Assembly: GCA_016946835.1 (NCBI GenBank)
Contig: JACVTC010000083.1
Span: forward strand, 522,501 to 586,500
Source of the DNA: Neocallimastix lanati (nom. inval.)
Lineage: Eukaryota > Neocallimastigomycota > Neocallimastigomycetes > Neocallimastigales > Neocallimastigaceae
Direction of reading: 5' to 3'
DNA length: 64,000 nucleotides
The translations under genes and the position numbers were made by a program. Shown here in pieces: positions 38,090 through 50,944 of this stretch; position 1 is the stretch's first letter, and the number at the start of each line of letters is the position of its first letter. The notes below the pieces were generated by a model. That model worked only from the letters and a program-made list of their open reading frames with translations, made no database searches and had not been told where the DNA came from.

Positions 38090-38095
38090 TTTATA
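38090..38095 (-). promoter_or_regulatory. TATA box of the U6 gene
   Basis: TATAAA on the minus strand, 24-29 bases upstream of the inferred U6 start at 38066. This is the expected place for the TATA element of a polymerase III type 3 promoter. Confidence 0.7.
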
Positions 38096-38096
38096 A

Positions 38097-39402
38097 ATAC
38101 ATAATTTTATTAAAATTTGAAATTATACGATCTATTTTCCTTTTATATTGATTGGATAATATAAATTTAGCCAATAATATGAATATATATAAATATACTT
38201 CAGTCATGTGTTTTAAATACCTTTTGACTTACATTTATAATACAAAAAATATTAATAAGCTTTATATGAATTACCATTAGTAATATTAATTTTTTTTTTA
38301 TATAATGAATAGCCATAATAATAATTTAAATTTATAGCTTTTTAAAAAAATTTTTAATAGAATTTATGTAACTCCACAATCAAATATATAATGGTCATTA
38401 TATTTATTTATTAATTTATATTTATTATATTAGAAAAAAAGGTCTTTTATATGTTTATAATTTTTTATTACTATCAATTAATACCATAAAAATGTATTTA
38501 ACACACAAACATTCTCAACAATAAACCAATTAAGTATAATCAGATTTATTTAAAAAATAAAATAATATACATTGTTATAAGAGATTTTAATTATTGTTGA
38601 TTTAAAAATTTTTATATTTCTATAATTATTGATTTTTATTTTTTAGTATTAATTGAAATATTATATTTCAATATCATATAATTTATCATTCTTTAATAAA
38701 ATAATTAATTTTTATTTTAAAAAAATTTTTTTCCATTCAAAAAAAAATTATATTTAAAATTTATATTTAGTATATATCAAAATAAATTCACAAATATAAT
38801 AAACCGTATAGTTATTATTGAAAGATCAAATCATTTTCAAGTTTTTTATTTTATTTTGAAATCTTAAAACTTTATTATAGGAAAAATTTATATATATTTA
38901 AATTATGGTATTAATATTAATATTACAGAATTATTTATATATAATATTAATAAAAAATTAAATATAATTAATTAGTATGATTTTCTGGAATTTTTTTTTA
39001 TTTTTTAATTAAAGTTTATATATGAATTCAATATATTAAAGTATAATTAATCATTTAGAAATGTATTAATAACCATTAATGGTTAACAAGTAATAATAAG
39101 TAATAATATTATATATAAAATAAATCAAAGTAATGATTTTTTGATACTGCTTTCAAATTTTAAATAACTTTATAGAGATCTTTTATATAATAATAAATAA
39201 ATAAAAGGTACAGCAAAATTGAATTAAAAAGTAAAAATAAAATAAAGTAAAAAATAAAAAGAAAAAGAAAAGAAATAATAGTAAAAAGTAAATTGAATAA
39301 AATTTCATCCAATATAAATTACAAAAAAAAAAAAAAAATAATAAATAAAATAAAATAAAATAAAATAAAATAAAATAAAATAAAATAAAATAAAATAAAA
39401 TA

Positions 39403-39433
<31 letters not shown>

Positions 39434-39834
39434 CATTTTATTTTATTTTATTTTATTTTATTTTAATTTTTTTTGATTAAAATGAAAAAAATTATATTAC
39501 AAGAAAAAAGATTCTTCAATTTATTATTATAAAAGTATATTTTACAATATAAAACAAAATTTGTTTTTCTAGAAATGAATAATTTAATAAATCAAATAAA
39601 ATAAAAAATCAATTTTACTAAAATTTTTGAATAAATAATTAAGCAAAGGAAATCATAATAGTATAACAAAAATAAAATATAAAACAAAATAGATAAATAA
39701 AAAATTATGCAAAAATATCTAAAAATTATTAATTAAACAATAAAATTTTAATGTATTCTAATTTCTTATTTTTTCTTTCAATGTATATTAATTTATAATC
39801 ATATCTTTTTGTTAAATTAGTCATAGAATATAAA
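38097..39834. other. Gene-free region upstream of the thiolase gene
   Basis: A/T-rich sequence without coding potential. It includes the (AAAAT)n/(ATTTT)n palindrome at 39346-39465. The thiolase promoter and 5' UTR must lie near its right end, but no element can be named. Confidence 0.6.
39346..39465. repeat. Palindromic pentamer repeat, (AAAAT)n then A-tract then (ATTTT)n
   Basis: About twelve AAAAT pentamers, an A-tract of about 27 nt, then five or so ATTTT pentamers on the same strand. The pentamer arrays are reverse complements of each other, so they could fold into a hairpin or cruciform about 370 bp upstream of the thiolase ATG. Confidence 0.8.
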
Positions 39835-41761
<1,927 letters not shown>

Positions 41762-41842
41762 ATAAAATTTAAAAAAGAAAAAAAAAAAAAAAAAAAAAAG
41801 GAAAGAGAGAAAGAAATAATAAAAATGGAATTCGAAAATAAA

Positions 41843-41898
<56 letters not shown>

Positions 41899-42410
41899 TA
41901 GAACAAAGTAAGAAGAAATTATTATTAAAAAAAAAAAAAAAAAAAAAAGTAAATCAATGATTATATGTTTTTAATCCCTTTTATTTATATATATTATATT
42001 TTTATTAGAATATGTTATCTTACATGCTATATAAGAGAAAGTCTCTTCCTTTTTTTTTTTTTTTGTTTTTATTAATAAAATTGATATAATTATATCAAAT
42101 ATCAAAATATTAGAATAATAAAATTAATTATATAGATCTGGTATTTATATGTTAGATGCTAATAATAAAAAAAAGACTTATAAAATTAAGTTACTATACC
42201 ATATAATAATAATCTACATTATAAATCATGAATACAAATAAAAATAATAAAAATAATAATGCTATGAAAATAAATATCATTACAACAACAACAAAAATAA
42301 CAAAAATAAAAAAATATTAAAAAAAAAAAATAAAATAAAAAGAAAAAAAAAAAGTCAATAAAAAAAATCAATATAATCAAATAAAATTTTTATTTTATTA
42401 TATATATTTA

Positions 42411-42442
<32 letters not shown>

Positions 42443-43021
42443 TTTCATCATTAATATATTAAATATTTTTAATTAATAAATAAATAAAAATAAAATTAAA
42501 TAAAATAGAATGAGCAAATGATATTAGAAGATTTTTAAATTTGTTTTTTTTTTATTTATTGATTTATTGATTTATTATTATTTTTATATTTGTTATTATT
42601 TTTATTAATATTTAATCATTATATTATTTATTAATTATTAATTAAATATGAACTAATTCTTTAAACATAATCATAAATTCTTAATATAATAAATATATAA
42701 TAAATGGATAAATAAATAAATAAATAAATAATAAAATAAAAAATAAAATAAATTTATAATTCATATATTTTGTTATCTAATTTTCTATTATTTATTTATT
42801 TATTTATTATTTATTCTGTATTTTTTATTTTTATTTTTTTATTTTTATTTTTTTTTTTAATATATATATATATATATATATTTTTTTTTTTTATTTTTAT
42901 TTTTTAATACATTTTTAAGCTTTTTCCTATGAGGTTATATATATATATATATTGTAAATAATACTTCAGATATCTTCATAGATTAAAATATAGGATGATT
43001 TAATTTTTATAAAATTGATTC

Positions 43022-43060
<39 letters not shown>

Positions 43061-43061
43061 C
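41762..43061. other. Gene-free region between thiolase and the ankyrin gene
   Basis: Convergent 3' flanks of the two genes. It contains a (ATA)n microsatellite at about 41847-41896, several A or T tracts, and (TA)n runs near 42409-42431 and 42860-42880. No gene seen. Confidence 0.65.
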
Positions 43062-45086
43062 CTATGCTTCAATTGCACCATTTTTAACTAATATATTCCA
43101 AATATTATAATTAGAATATCCATATCCTGTATTATTAGCATAATACAGTGCAGTTTTTCCATCATAGTCTATTAAATTAATATTAACTCCTCTTTTAATT
43201 AGTAAATCTACAAATTCTTTTTTATATGAATTGTTTATATTTGACGAAATAATATTAATAAGAATAGTTTTTCCTTTTGAATTTCTTTTATTCAATAATA
43301 AATTATCTTTTTTCAATAAAATTCTCACAATATCCGTGTATGCTTTTTTGATAGCACAGTCTATAATGGATAGACCTTCATTATTCTCGGAATTAATATC
43401 TACACCCATATCAATTAAATTTTCTACTGTTGTTTTATCACCTCTCTCAATTGCATAAAATAAAATATTTTGTCCTTTAGCATCCTTTTTATTTATATCA
43501 CAATATTTTAAAAGATACCTGAATATTTCATGGTAACATTTATTATAAGAATGCATTAATGGTGTAAGACCATTTTTATCAGTTGTATTAATATCTTTAT
43601 TATTTTCATGTGCATAATTCAATAATAACATAACAGTATCTAAATCATTATTATTAATACTACTAATTAAAGGAGTATTTCCATTTATATCTTTTTCATT
43701 AATATCCATGTCAATTTTTTTTCTTTTCGCATAATCAAATAATAGTTTAGTAATTTCATAATTCCCATGTTTAACTGCTTCTAAAAATGGTGTATTACCA
43801 TATATATCTTTTTTCATGACTTTAATTTCATTACGACTTAATAAATAATTTACAAAATCTACTTTATTATTCATTATAGCTATTGAGAGTAGGGATATAC
43901 CATTATTATTTATCATATTACAATCAGCACCATTTTTTATAAGATATTTAAAAATCAAAGTATTTTTGTTATTATAAATGGATGTAAAGATAGGATATTC
44001 ACCATTTATATCTTTTATATTAAGATCTAGGAAAGATTTAAATTCAGTATTATTAATAAGATAACGAACTAGATTCATATTATCTAATATTATGACAATA
44101 TTTAACATTAAATTTTGATAAGGAGCATATCTAGATCTAATATCAAAATTGTTATTATTAGTTAATTGATTTTCTGATGAAAATATAAAAGATTTGATTA
44201 ATAGTTTTGCCATTTTTAAATTATTGTTAGTAATAACATTCGAAAGAATACTTTTATAATTAAAATATCTATAATTAAAATTTTCATAAAGTAATATTTT
44301 TTCCACAGTCATATATTCATTTGCTTTAATCATTCTTTCTAATAAATTATACTTAATAATTCTATTCTTAAGGATTACTTCGTCACTACAACTTTCATAT
44401 TCAAATAATAATCTTGGTAATACCTTTTCATTTGAACTGTTAATTCTTTCATAAAAATCTTCTTCAATCCATATTTTTTCCTTTTCCAAAATAATAATAT
44501 TTTTAAATTTATTTCTGGTAATTTTAACTTGATTTTTATAAAAATTTAAGCATTTTAAAATAAAAGAATTAGTATATTTATAATGCTTAAGAATAATTTC
44601 TAATAGATTAAACGAATTTTTTTTTATTAAATTATCCATTAAATTTTCACAAATATTCTTATAAATATTTTTATTTAAAATATATTTCAAATTTTTTTCA
44701 TTGAGCTTATTTTTATTGTATATATCATAAATAATAAATCTTTTATTTAAATTTGAATAGTAATTAATATTTGCTCCATTTTTAATTAACTTATCTGCAA
44801 TTATAAAATTATTATTAGCAATGGCAGAAAAAAGAGGAACGTAGTTGATATTTCCTATTTTATATTCAAAATTTAAATTTATGTTTTTCTTTTTTTCAAG
44901 TATAAATTCAATAATTTCAAGAGGTGCATTTTTAATTATAGAATGGATTAAAATCTCTTTAAAATTATCCAAATTTTCTAAAATAATATTATTATCTTTG
45001 AAGTATGTCTCTAATTCTAAGATATCTTTTCTTGTAATAACATCTTTAATATTATTTATTACTTCTTTGGATAATTCTAATGCCAT
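43062..45086 (-). CDS. Ankyrin-repeat protein
   Basis: 674 residues from ATG at 45086-45084 to the stop at 43062, one exon. The N-terminal part has degenerate repeats; from about residue 330 to the end there are eight or more recognisable ankyrin repeats with D-x-x-G-x-T-P-L or variant turns (DIYGNTPFLEAVKHGN, DINGNTPLISSINNND, DKNGLTPLMHSYNK, DAKGQNILFYAIERGD, DYDGKTALYYANNTG). There is no signal peptide, transmembrane segment or other domain, so it is probably an intracellular protein-protein interaction scaffold. Codon use is A/T-rich (many AAT, ATA, TTA), unlike the FAS and thiolase genes, which fits low expression. Partner and role cannot be told from sequence. A T-run of about 25 nt lies roughly 60 bp upstream of the start. 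Confidence 0.92.
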   Translation of the reverse strand: MALELSKEVINNIKDVITRKDILELETYFKDNNIILENLDNFKEILIHSIIKNAPLEIIEFILEKKKNINLNFEYKIGNINYVPLFSAIANNNFIIADKLIKNGANINYYSNLNKRFIIYDIYNKNKLNEKNLKYILNKNIYKNICENLMDNLIKKNSFNLLEIILKHYKYTNSFILKCLNFYKNQVKITRNKFKNIIILEKEKIWIEEDFYERINSSNEKVLPRLLFEYESCSDEVILKNRIIKYNLLERMIKANEYMTVEKILLYENFNYRYFNYKSILSNVITNNNLKMAKLLIKSFIFSSENQLTNNNNFDIRSRYAPYQNLMLNIVIILDNMNLVRYLINNTEFKSFLDLNIKDINGEYPIFTSIYNNKNTLIFKYLIKNGADCNMINNNGISLLSIAIMNNKVDFVNYLLSRNEIKVMKKDIYGNTPFLEAVKHGNYEITKLLFDYAKRKKIDMDINEKDINGNTPLISSINNNDLDTVMLLLNYAHENNKDINTTDKNGLTPLMHSYNKCYHEIFRYLLKYCDINKKDAKGQNILFYAIERGDKTTVENLIDMGVDINSENNEGLSIIDCAIKKAYTDIVRILLKKDNLLLNKRNSKGKTILINIISSNINNSYKKEFVDLLIKRGVNINLIDYDGKTALYYANNTGYGYSNYNIWNILVKNGAIEA

Positions 45087-45136
45087 TTTTTATAGTATTT
45101 TTTTTCTTCTTTTTTGATAATATTTAATTACTATTA

Positions 45137-45169
<33 letters not shown>

Positions 45170-46494
45170 AGTTAATTTAAAATATAATGTTTTATACTTT
45201 TTTTTCCTTTATATATATATTTTTTTAATTTCAGAAACAGCTTAAAAATATGTCTAAATTTTATACATAATGATATGTAATTATATATCAAATAATATAC
45301 TAATACTAGTATTTATTTATATTAGATAATTTAAATAAATAATTTAAAAATAAAATATTAATTATTATATATATGTATTTTCCATTTCTGTATAAATTAA
45401 AATTATTTAATATAATTAATTATTTTTGATATGATATAATACAGATTTATGGAGTTTTCTCTATGTCCAAAATTTATTTAATATATTTTTTTAATAATAC
45501 TTAAAATAATTTATATATTATCTGATAATATATATATATTTAATATATTCTTTTTTTTTATTTTATTTTTATTTTATTTTATTTTTATTTTATTTTATTT
45601 TTATTTTATTTTATTTTTTTAAATATTCCAGTTTCCTGAAATGATAAATTAGCTCATCGTATAATTTTTGTTAAAAAAAAATTAAAAAAATTAAAAAAAA
45701 AGCATTAAATCATTTTTTTTTTAAAAGTTATATTGAAATAAATTATTCTACAAGTATTTTCTCAAGATATTATATATAAAAAATTATTATATATGTATTT
45801 TCCATTTCTGTATAAATTAAAATTATTTAATATAATTAATTTTTTTTGATATGATATAATACAGATTTAATACAGATTTTTTCAAGAGATAATATATAAT
45901 CTTATTTCTAGTTTCTGTACAAATATAAAAGATATTATTAATTATTTTTTTTTATTATTATATCTATATATTTTTGGACTAAAAAATTTTGCTACCTTTA
46001 TATAAAATGAATTAAATATATATATATTTAATATTATTGTAATAACAAAGATATTAAATGAAAAAAAAAAATAATAATAATAATAATTAATTATGATAAA
46101 TTAATATTGTTTTGTAACTTTAAGAAAAAAATATATATATTAAAATCATTAAAATCAGTTTTAAAGTTTTAATTAGGTTAGCTTTAATTAATGGAATTTT
46201 ATCACATTTAAATGTGTTGGCATTTAAGTATAATTGCATTACTATTGTTATTAGAAATAGTAGAGTTTACAGAATATTATTTTCCCCTCTCTCCAAATAA
46301 TGTTCATGTTGTTGGTACATATTAATATATTTTATTTAAATATTTGAATATTTATTTATTTTTTTTTTTTTTTTTTTTTATTTTTTAATGCTAAATTGAA
46401 ATTTAAAAATAATTGAAAACTATATTACATTTTATTTATTTATTTATTATAATATATATTAAATAGAAATCTTTAAATTTAATCAATGACTCTT

Positions 46495-46535
<41 letters not shown>

Positions 46536-46627
46536 ATTATTTAGTAAATTTAATAAGTTTACTTAACTAAAAACTGTATTTATCATTAGCAGTATTCGTT
46601 GGTTACTTTATTATTATTTTTATTTTA

Positions 46628-46663
<36 letters not shown>

Positions 46664-47065
46664 TATTAAAAAAATATAATATAAATAAAATAAATAGTGA
46701 AATATTACTATAGGTTCTTTAATAGTATAAATTATTAATAAAAAAAAATAAAAAATAACAATACTAAATAAAAATAAAATAAAAATAAAATAAAAATAAA
46801 AAATAAGAATAGAAAGAAATAAAAATAAAAATAAAAAATTTTAAATAAACAAATTAATGTATTTTAAATAAATAAATAAATATATAAATAAATTAAAATA
46901 AATAAAATAAATAAAAATAAATAAAAAAAAAAAAAAAAAAAAAAGTAAAATTTTAGTCATCAGGCAAGCGAATCAATAATCATAAATATAAATATCATCT
47001 TCATGGACAGGAAGGAACAAATTAATTATCAAATCAATTTAATTTATGTGCTATCCAAATAATTT
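45087..47065. other. Gene-free A/T-rich region upstream of the ankyrin gene
   Basis: Contains the direct repeats at 45362-45449 and 45784-45871, (TTTTA)n near 45558-45617, T tracts near 46361-46379, 46497-46529 and 46629-46658, and an A tract near 46924-46943. At about 46180-46320 a short G/C-richer patch gives one open frame of about 35 codons on the plus strand, ending at a TAA near 46305; it is too short to call. Confidence 0.55.
45362..45871. repeat. Two near-identical direct repeats of about 87 bp
   Basis: The sequence around TGTATTTTCCATTTCTGTAT and, about 60 bp on, TGATATGATATAATACAGAT occurs at about 45362-45449 and again at about 45784-45871, with only a few differences. The copies are about 420 bp apart. 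Neither contains coding sequence; origin unknown. Confidence 0.85.
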
Positions 47066-47380
47066 TTAAAATGTAAAAACTTTTATTATTATTTTTTTTA
47101 TACTGGAATTAACGAGAAGGGAGGACAATAGGGCCTCCAGTATCTCTTTTACACATATCAGATTCTTATTGGATTCTTTGTCATACCTTTCCAATTTCGA
47201 CATGGACCACTCTCTAAGCAAAGCTAATATTAAAGACATTCTCTCTATACCGCTTTTAAGCATCTTTTCAGTGATCTCCTGAACCATCATTAAGGGAGGA
47301 ACAACTACACTAATCCTCTCACAGATCATGTGCTCTCTGTAATAGCAATTATATAGTCTAGCAACAGGAATATTAACCAT
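47066..47380 (-). CDS. Uncertain ORF in a G/C-richer island
   Basis: 104 residues from ATG at 47380-47378. I do not recognise the protein. It starts MVNIPVARLYNCYYREHM and is mostly alpha-helical in character with hydrophobic heptads (EKMLKSGIERMSLILALL). The island 47100-47590 has clearly more G and C than the flanks and reads more like coding or transposon sequence than intergenic DNA. The last 15 or so codons run into A/T-rich sequence, so the true 3' end may be lost. It could be a real small gene, a truncated gene, or part of an unrecognised mobile element; I favour a remnant. Confidence 0.35.
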   Translation of the reverse strand: MVNIPVARLYNCYYREHMICERISVVVPPLMMVQEITEKMLKSGIERMSLILALLREWSMSKLERYDKESNKNLICVKEILEALLSSLLVNSSIKKIIIKVFTF

Positions 47381-47590
47381 AACGAATGAGTACTAACTTC
47401 ATTTATAGGGAAAAAACACCTTAGGAGAATAAAAATTGCTCCATATAAATTTAGGATGTGGTCATAGGGTCGATCCAGAAGCCTCATATGTATTAGTCCT
47501 GAATACTAATCACTTGGATAAAAACTGAAAAAACGTCCGGATTCGAATAGGGACCGACTGTGTGTTAAACAGACTTGAAACTTTTATTAT
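47381..47590. other. G/C-richer sequence next to the uncertain ORF
   Basis: Continues the island of 47066-47380. It contains TCCGGATTCGAATAGGGACC near 47536-47555, which looks like a tRNA T-arm at first sight, but its stems do not pair as a tRNA would. No gene can be assigned. Confidence 0.4.
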
Positions 47591-47890
47591 GATTATTTAT
47601 TTTAAAAGAATATACATTTTGTTTTTCTAAAATTATTTTTTTTTTAAAAAAAAGTACTTTTAATGATTATTAACAGTGTAAATTTAATTTAAAACTCTTT
47701 TTTTAAGATAAATTATATTAAAGGGATAAACTTTAATTATTTTTTTTAAAAAAATATTTAAAATATATATATATGAAATAATTATTATTTTTAATGTAGT
47801 TTTTATATGATATATTTTAAATATGTATATATATATATATAATAGTAATTATTTTTTAAAATAGTCTTAATATGAAATAATATAGATTAA

Positions 47891-48218
47891 CATTATATTA
47901 AAAAGTTAAATATAAATAACCATCAGTAATATATATCAAATTAAGTACTAATAATATTAAATTATATCTAATAAATTAATATTATTGAAAAAAATTGGAA
48001 ATCCAAAAAAAAAAAAAAAAAAAAGAAAAAATCAATTTTTTTTGTTTAATAAAGAACATTATATTTAAAAAGTTAAATATAGATAACCATCAGTAATATA
48101 TAACAAAATAAGTGCTAATAATATTAAATTATATCTAATAAATTAATATTATTTGAAAAAAATTGGAAATCTAAAAAAAAAAAAAAAAAAAAAATCAATT
48201 TTTTTTGTTTAATAAAGA
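47891..48218. repeat. Tandem pair of about 165-bp repeats
   Basis: Copy 1 is about 47891-48054, copy 2 about 48057-48218. Both start CATTATATT(A/T)AAAAAGTTAA, contain ACCATCAGTAATATATA and TTAAATTATATCTAATAAAT, an A-tract of about 20 nt, then TCAATTTTTTTTGTTTAATA. They differ at only a handful of positions. Non-coding. No other copy was noticed in the window. Confidence 0.88.
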
Positions 48219-48516
48219 TTAATTAAACTATCCAATAATTATACTATATTTAAATTTAAATTTTATGAAAAATAATAATTTAATTAATATTAGATTTTTA
48301 CTTAGATTAATAAAATAAATTTAAATTTTACTTTAGTATGGATTAATTTAAATATTACAATTCAATTGGCTTAAATTAATTTTATAATTAAAACTTTATT
48401 TTGGAAAAATAAAAATGAAATAAATATGAAAAAAAAAAAAATTTAAAATAAAAAGAATTAAAAAATATATATATATAATATTTTAATTTTTAAAACAAAT
48501 TGAAGTAACGATAAAA

Positions 48517-49075
48517 ATGAAATTTACTATACCATTATTACTTTTTGTGTTTTTGGAGATGAATTACAAGATTGTACAGATGAATTGAATAATGAATATG
48601 GTGAATGTTTTAATTAAAACTAATGATAAAAGAATGTACAGATATGAAATCAGAAAAATGTACTAATTTATTAAATAATAATGTATCTATAACTTCAAAA
48701 TGTAAATCATTACCTGATGATAAAATTTTTGTAATTAATGAAGAAATCAAAAAAGTCAAGGAAGCAATTAACTTATATAGTGGTATGAGCAATGAAAACA
48801 ATAAATCCTATCCAATATTAACTATTTCTCAATATAAATCATGGTAAAATTGTAATGAAACTTTAAAATCCAAGCTTGTACTAATAAAACACTCGAAGGA
48901 GAAAAACAACATGAAATGACATGTTTATAATAAAGACTTTAATATTGAGTCAATGTTATAATGATTTCTTTGTTATTGCCTATTTAAATTTTGATTAATA
49001 TCAAAACATGTTAAAGCTAACGTTGAAAACAATGCTAAAACTAATGCTGAAAGTAATAATGCAACTATCATTTAA
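48517..49075 (+). pseudogene. Decayed small secreted Cys-rich protein gene
   Basis: An ATG at 48517 opens MKFTIPLLLFVF, the start of a signal peptide, and then the frame is lost. In a shifted frame come GDELQDCTDELNNEYGECFN, a stop, IKECTDMKSEKCTNLLNNNV and SITSKCKSLPDDK to a stop near 48847. After another shift come ACTNKTLEGEKQHEMTCL and finally a Lys/Ala/Asn tail (KHVKANVENNAKTNAE) to a stop at 49073-49075. The regular Cys spacing with CTDEL/CTDMK/ACTNK-like repeats suggests a secreted Cys-repeat protein family. With at least two frameshifts and two internal stops it is a pseudogene. Family and function are unknown to me. Confidence 0.55.
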
Positions 49076-49240
49076 TAAGGTGGGGAATTATTTACTCATT
49101 TACCCATAATCAATTATTTATTATAAATAAGATTATTTTAAAAATGATAAATACATATTTTTTTATTATAATAAAGATGTTTATATATATATATAAAAGA
49201 AAAATATAAATTTGTATTCTGTTAAAATAAATAAAAAAAA

Positions 49241-49279
<39 letters not shown>

Positions 49280-49740
49280 TTATGTAATTTTCTATTAAAA
49301 ATAAAGTTTAAAAATCTATAAAATTTATATTTTTATTTAAAAAAAAGAATAAATATTATTTAGTGATCGTTTTTCTCATGTGTTAGAAAAATTTATATTT
49401 ATATAATTATTATTTTATTTTATTTTATTTTTTTTTTGTAAAAAAATTCTTGAAAAACTATTATTCTTATATAATGATTAGTGCTAATCTTATTTAATTT
49501 AATATTTAAAATTTAGAAAAATAAAATAAAATAAAATAAAATAAAGTAAAATAAAATAAAATAAAATAAAATAAAGTAAAATAAAATAAAATAAAATAAA
49601 ATAAAATAAAATAAAATAAAATAAAATAAAATAAAGTAAAATAAAAATATAAATATATATTAATAATATTTTTTTATAATTATAAAGATATATCAAGTGA
49701 ATTAATTTATTATGAAGTTAAAAAAAAAGATAATATTATA

Positions 49741-49771
<31 letters not shown>

Positions 49772-50725
49772 TTAATAATATATAAGTATATGTACTTATT
49801 TTTTTATGGGATTTTTATTTTTATGAAAGAATAATACATTGATATTAATTAAAAAAACATCAACGATTAAATTATAATCAAAAAAACATACATATATTAT
49901 TTATTATACAAATTTATATTGTAATTATTTTTTTTTAAAAAAAAAAAATAATAATAATAATATCTTTTTAATAATAATTTATATAAATAATGTAAATATA
50001 TATACTCAATGGATAATGTTTAAGAAAAGGCATTGAATCAATTCAAAACAAAACTTTAACTATAATATAATTATAATATATGATGATAACAGTAAAATTT
50101 GAGTTATACTTTTTTTCAACTTATATACTTTTAATTATTTTATTTGATTGCAATAACAGTCTCTTCTTTTTATTATATATATTTATATATATATATATAT
50201 TAAAGGAAAGTATCTTTATTTTTTTTTCTATTTTTAAATATAAATATATATAATGTATTAGAAATATATTTAATTTTTTTCACAACAAGATTTTTTTTTT
50301 TTTTTTTTTTATACAATATAAATATTTAAGATTTAATAAATAGAATGATAATATCAATCATATATTATCTAGGTAAAAATAAATTTTATTATATTGTTTT
50401 TTTTTTTTTTTTTTAATTTTATTTAATTTTATTTTATTTTATTTTTTTAACGAAATTATATTTTCCATCTATGTATTTTCTAATTTTGTCCATAAAAGTT
50501 TTTTTTTTTTTTTTTTTTCTTTTCTTAAATCGGTCTTTAAAAAATATAATGTTATAATAGCAATACTTTCATGATTTTTAAATATACGACCTATTTTATT
50601 GTTAAAATTGTATTTTTTATTATTATTATTATTATTATATTTTCTTTCTTCTTTCTTTTTTTATTTCTTTATTTTTTTTTTAATTTTATTTTTGTCTACA
50701 ATAAAAAAAAATTTGTTGATATGGC
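49076..50725. other. Gene-free A/T-rich region
   Basis: Contains T or A tracts (49243-49277, 49739-49763 and others) and the AAAAT pentamer array at 49515-49645. No gene seen. Confidence 0.6.
49515..49645. repeat. (AAAAT)n pentanucleotide repeat
   Basis: About 26 AAAAT units with occasional AAAGT variants. It is the same pentamer (opposite strand) as the large TTTTA satellite at 52475-54300. Confidence 0.9.
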
Positions 50726-50944
50726 TCATCTTATATATTTGTCATCTCTTTTATATGTTTTCTCTTTTGGTGTCTCTTTATTTTCAGGTAGTGGTTCTTC
50801 TGTATTTTCATCTAAAAGATTATTATATTCTTCATATAATTGATTATAATTATATAATAACTCTAAATTTTCGTTATTTTCTAGAAACCGTTCAATAAAA
50901 CTTGCTCTTCTTATAGCTCTTGAAGGAATACGATACTCTATCAT
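50726..50944 (-). CDS. Small ORF, possible charged helical protein
   Basis: 72 residues from ATG at 50944-50942, beginning MIEYRIPSRAIRRASFIERF and ending in a Glu/Lys/Pro-rich tail (EEPLPENKETPKEKTYKRDD). Unlike neighbouring A/T-only ORFs it has a balanced residue mix, two likely amphipathic helices and G/C-richer codons, and composition drops back to A/T-only directly outside it. No signal peptide or known motif. It may be a genuine small gene or the last exon of a longer one whose upstream exons I cannot see. Function unknown. Confidence 0.4.
   Translation of the reverse strand: MIEYRIPSRAIRRASFIERFLENNENLELLYNYNQLYEEYNNLLDENTEEPLPENKETPKEKTYKRDDKYIR

Noticed and set aside
46180-46320. 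A short exon-like patch on the plus strand
   Set aside because: About 35 open codons without a motif, splice partner or neighbour; too little to support.
47530-47570. A tRNA T-arm-like sequence (GGATTCGAATAGGGACC)
   Set aside because: Flanking bases do not form the 5-bp T stem, and no acceptor, D or anticodon arm is found nearby.
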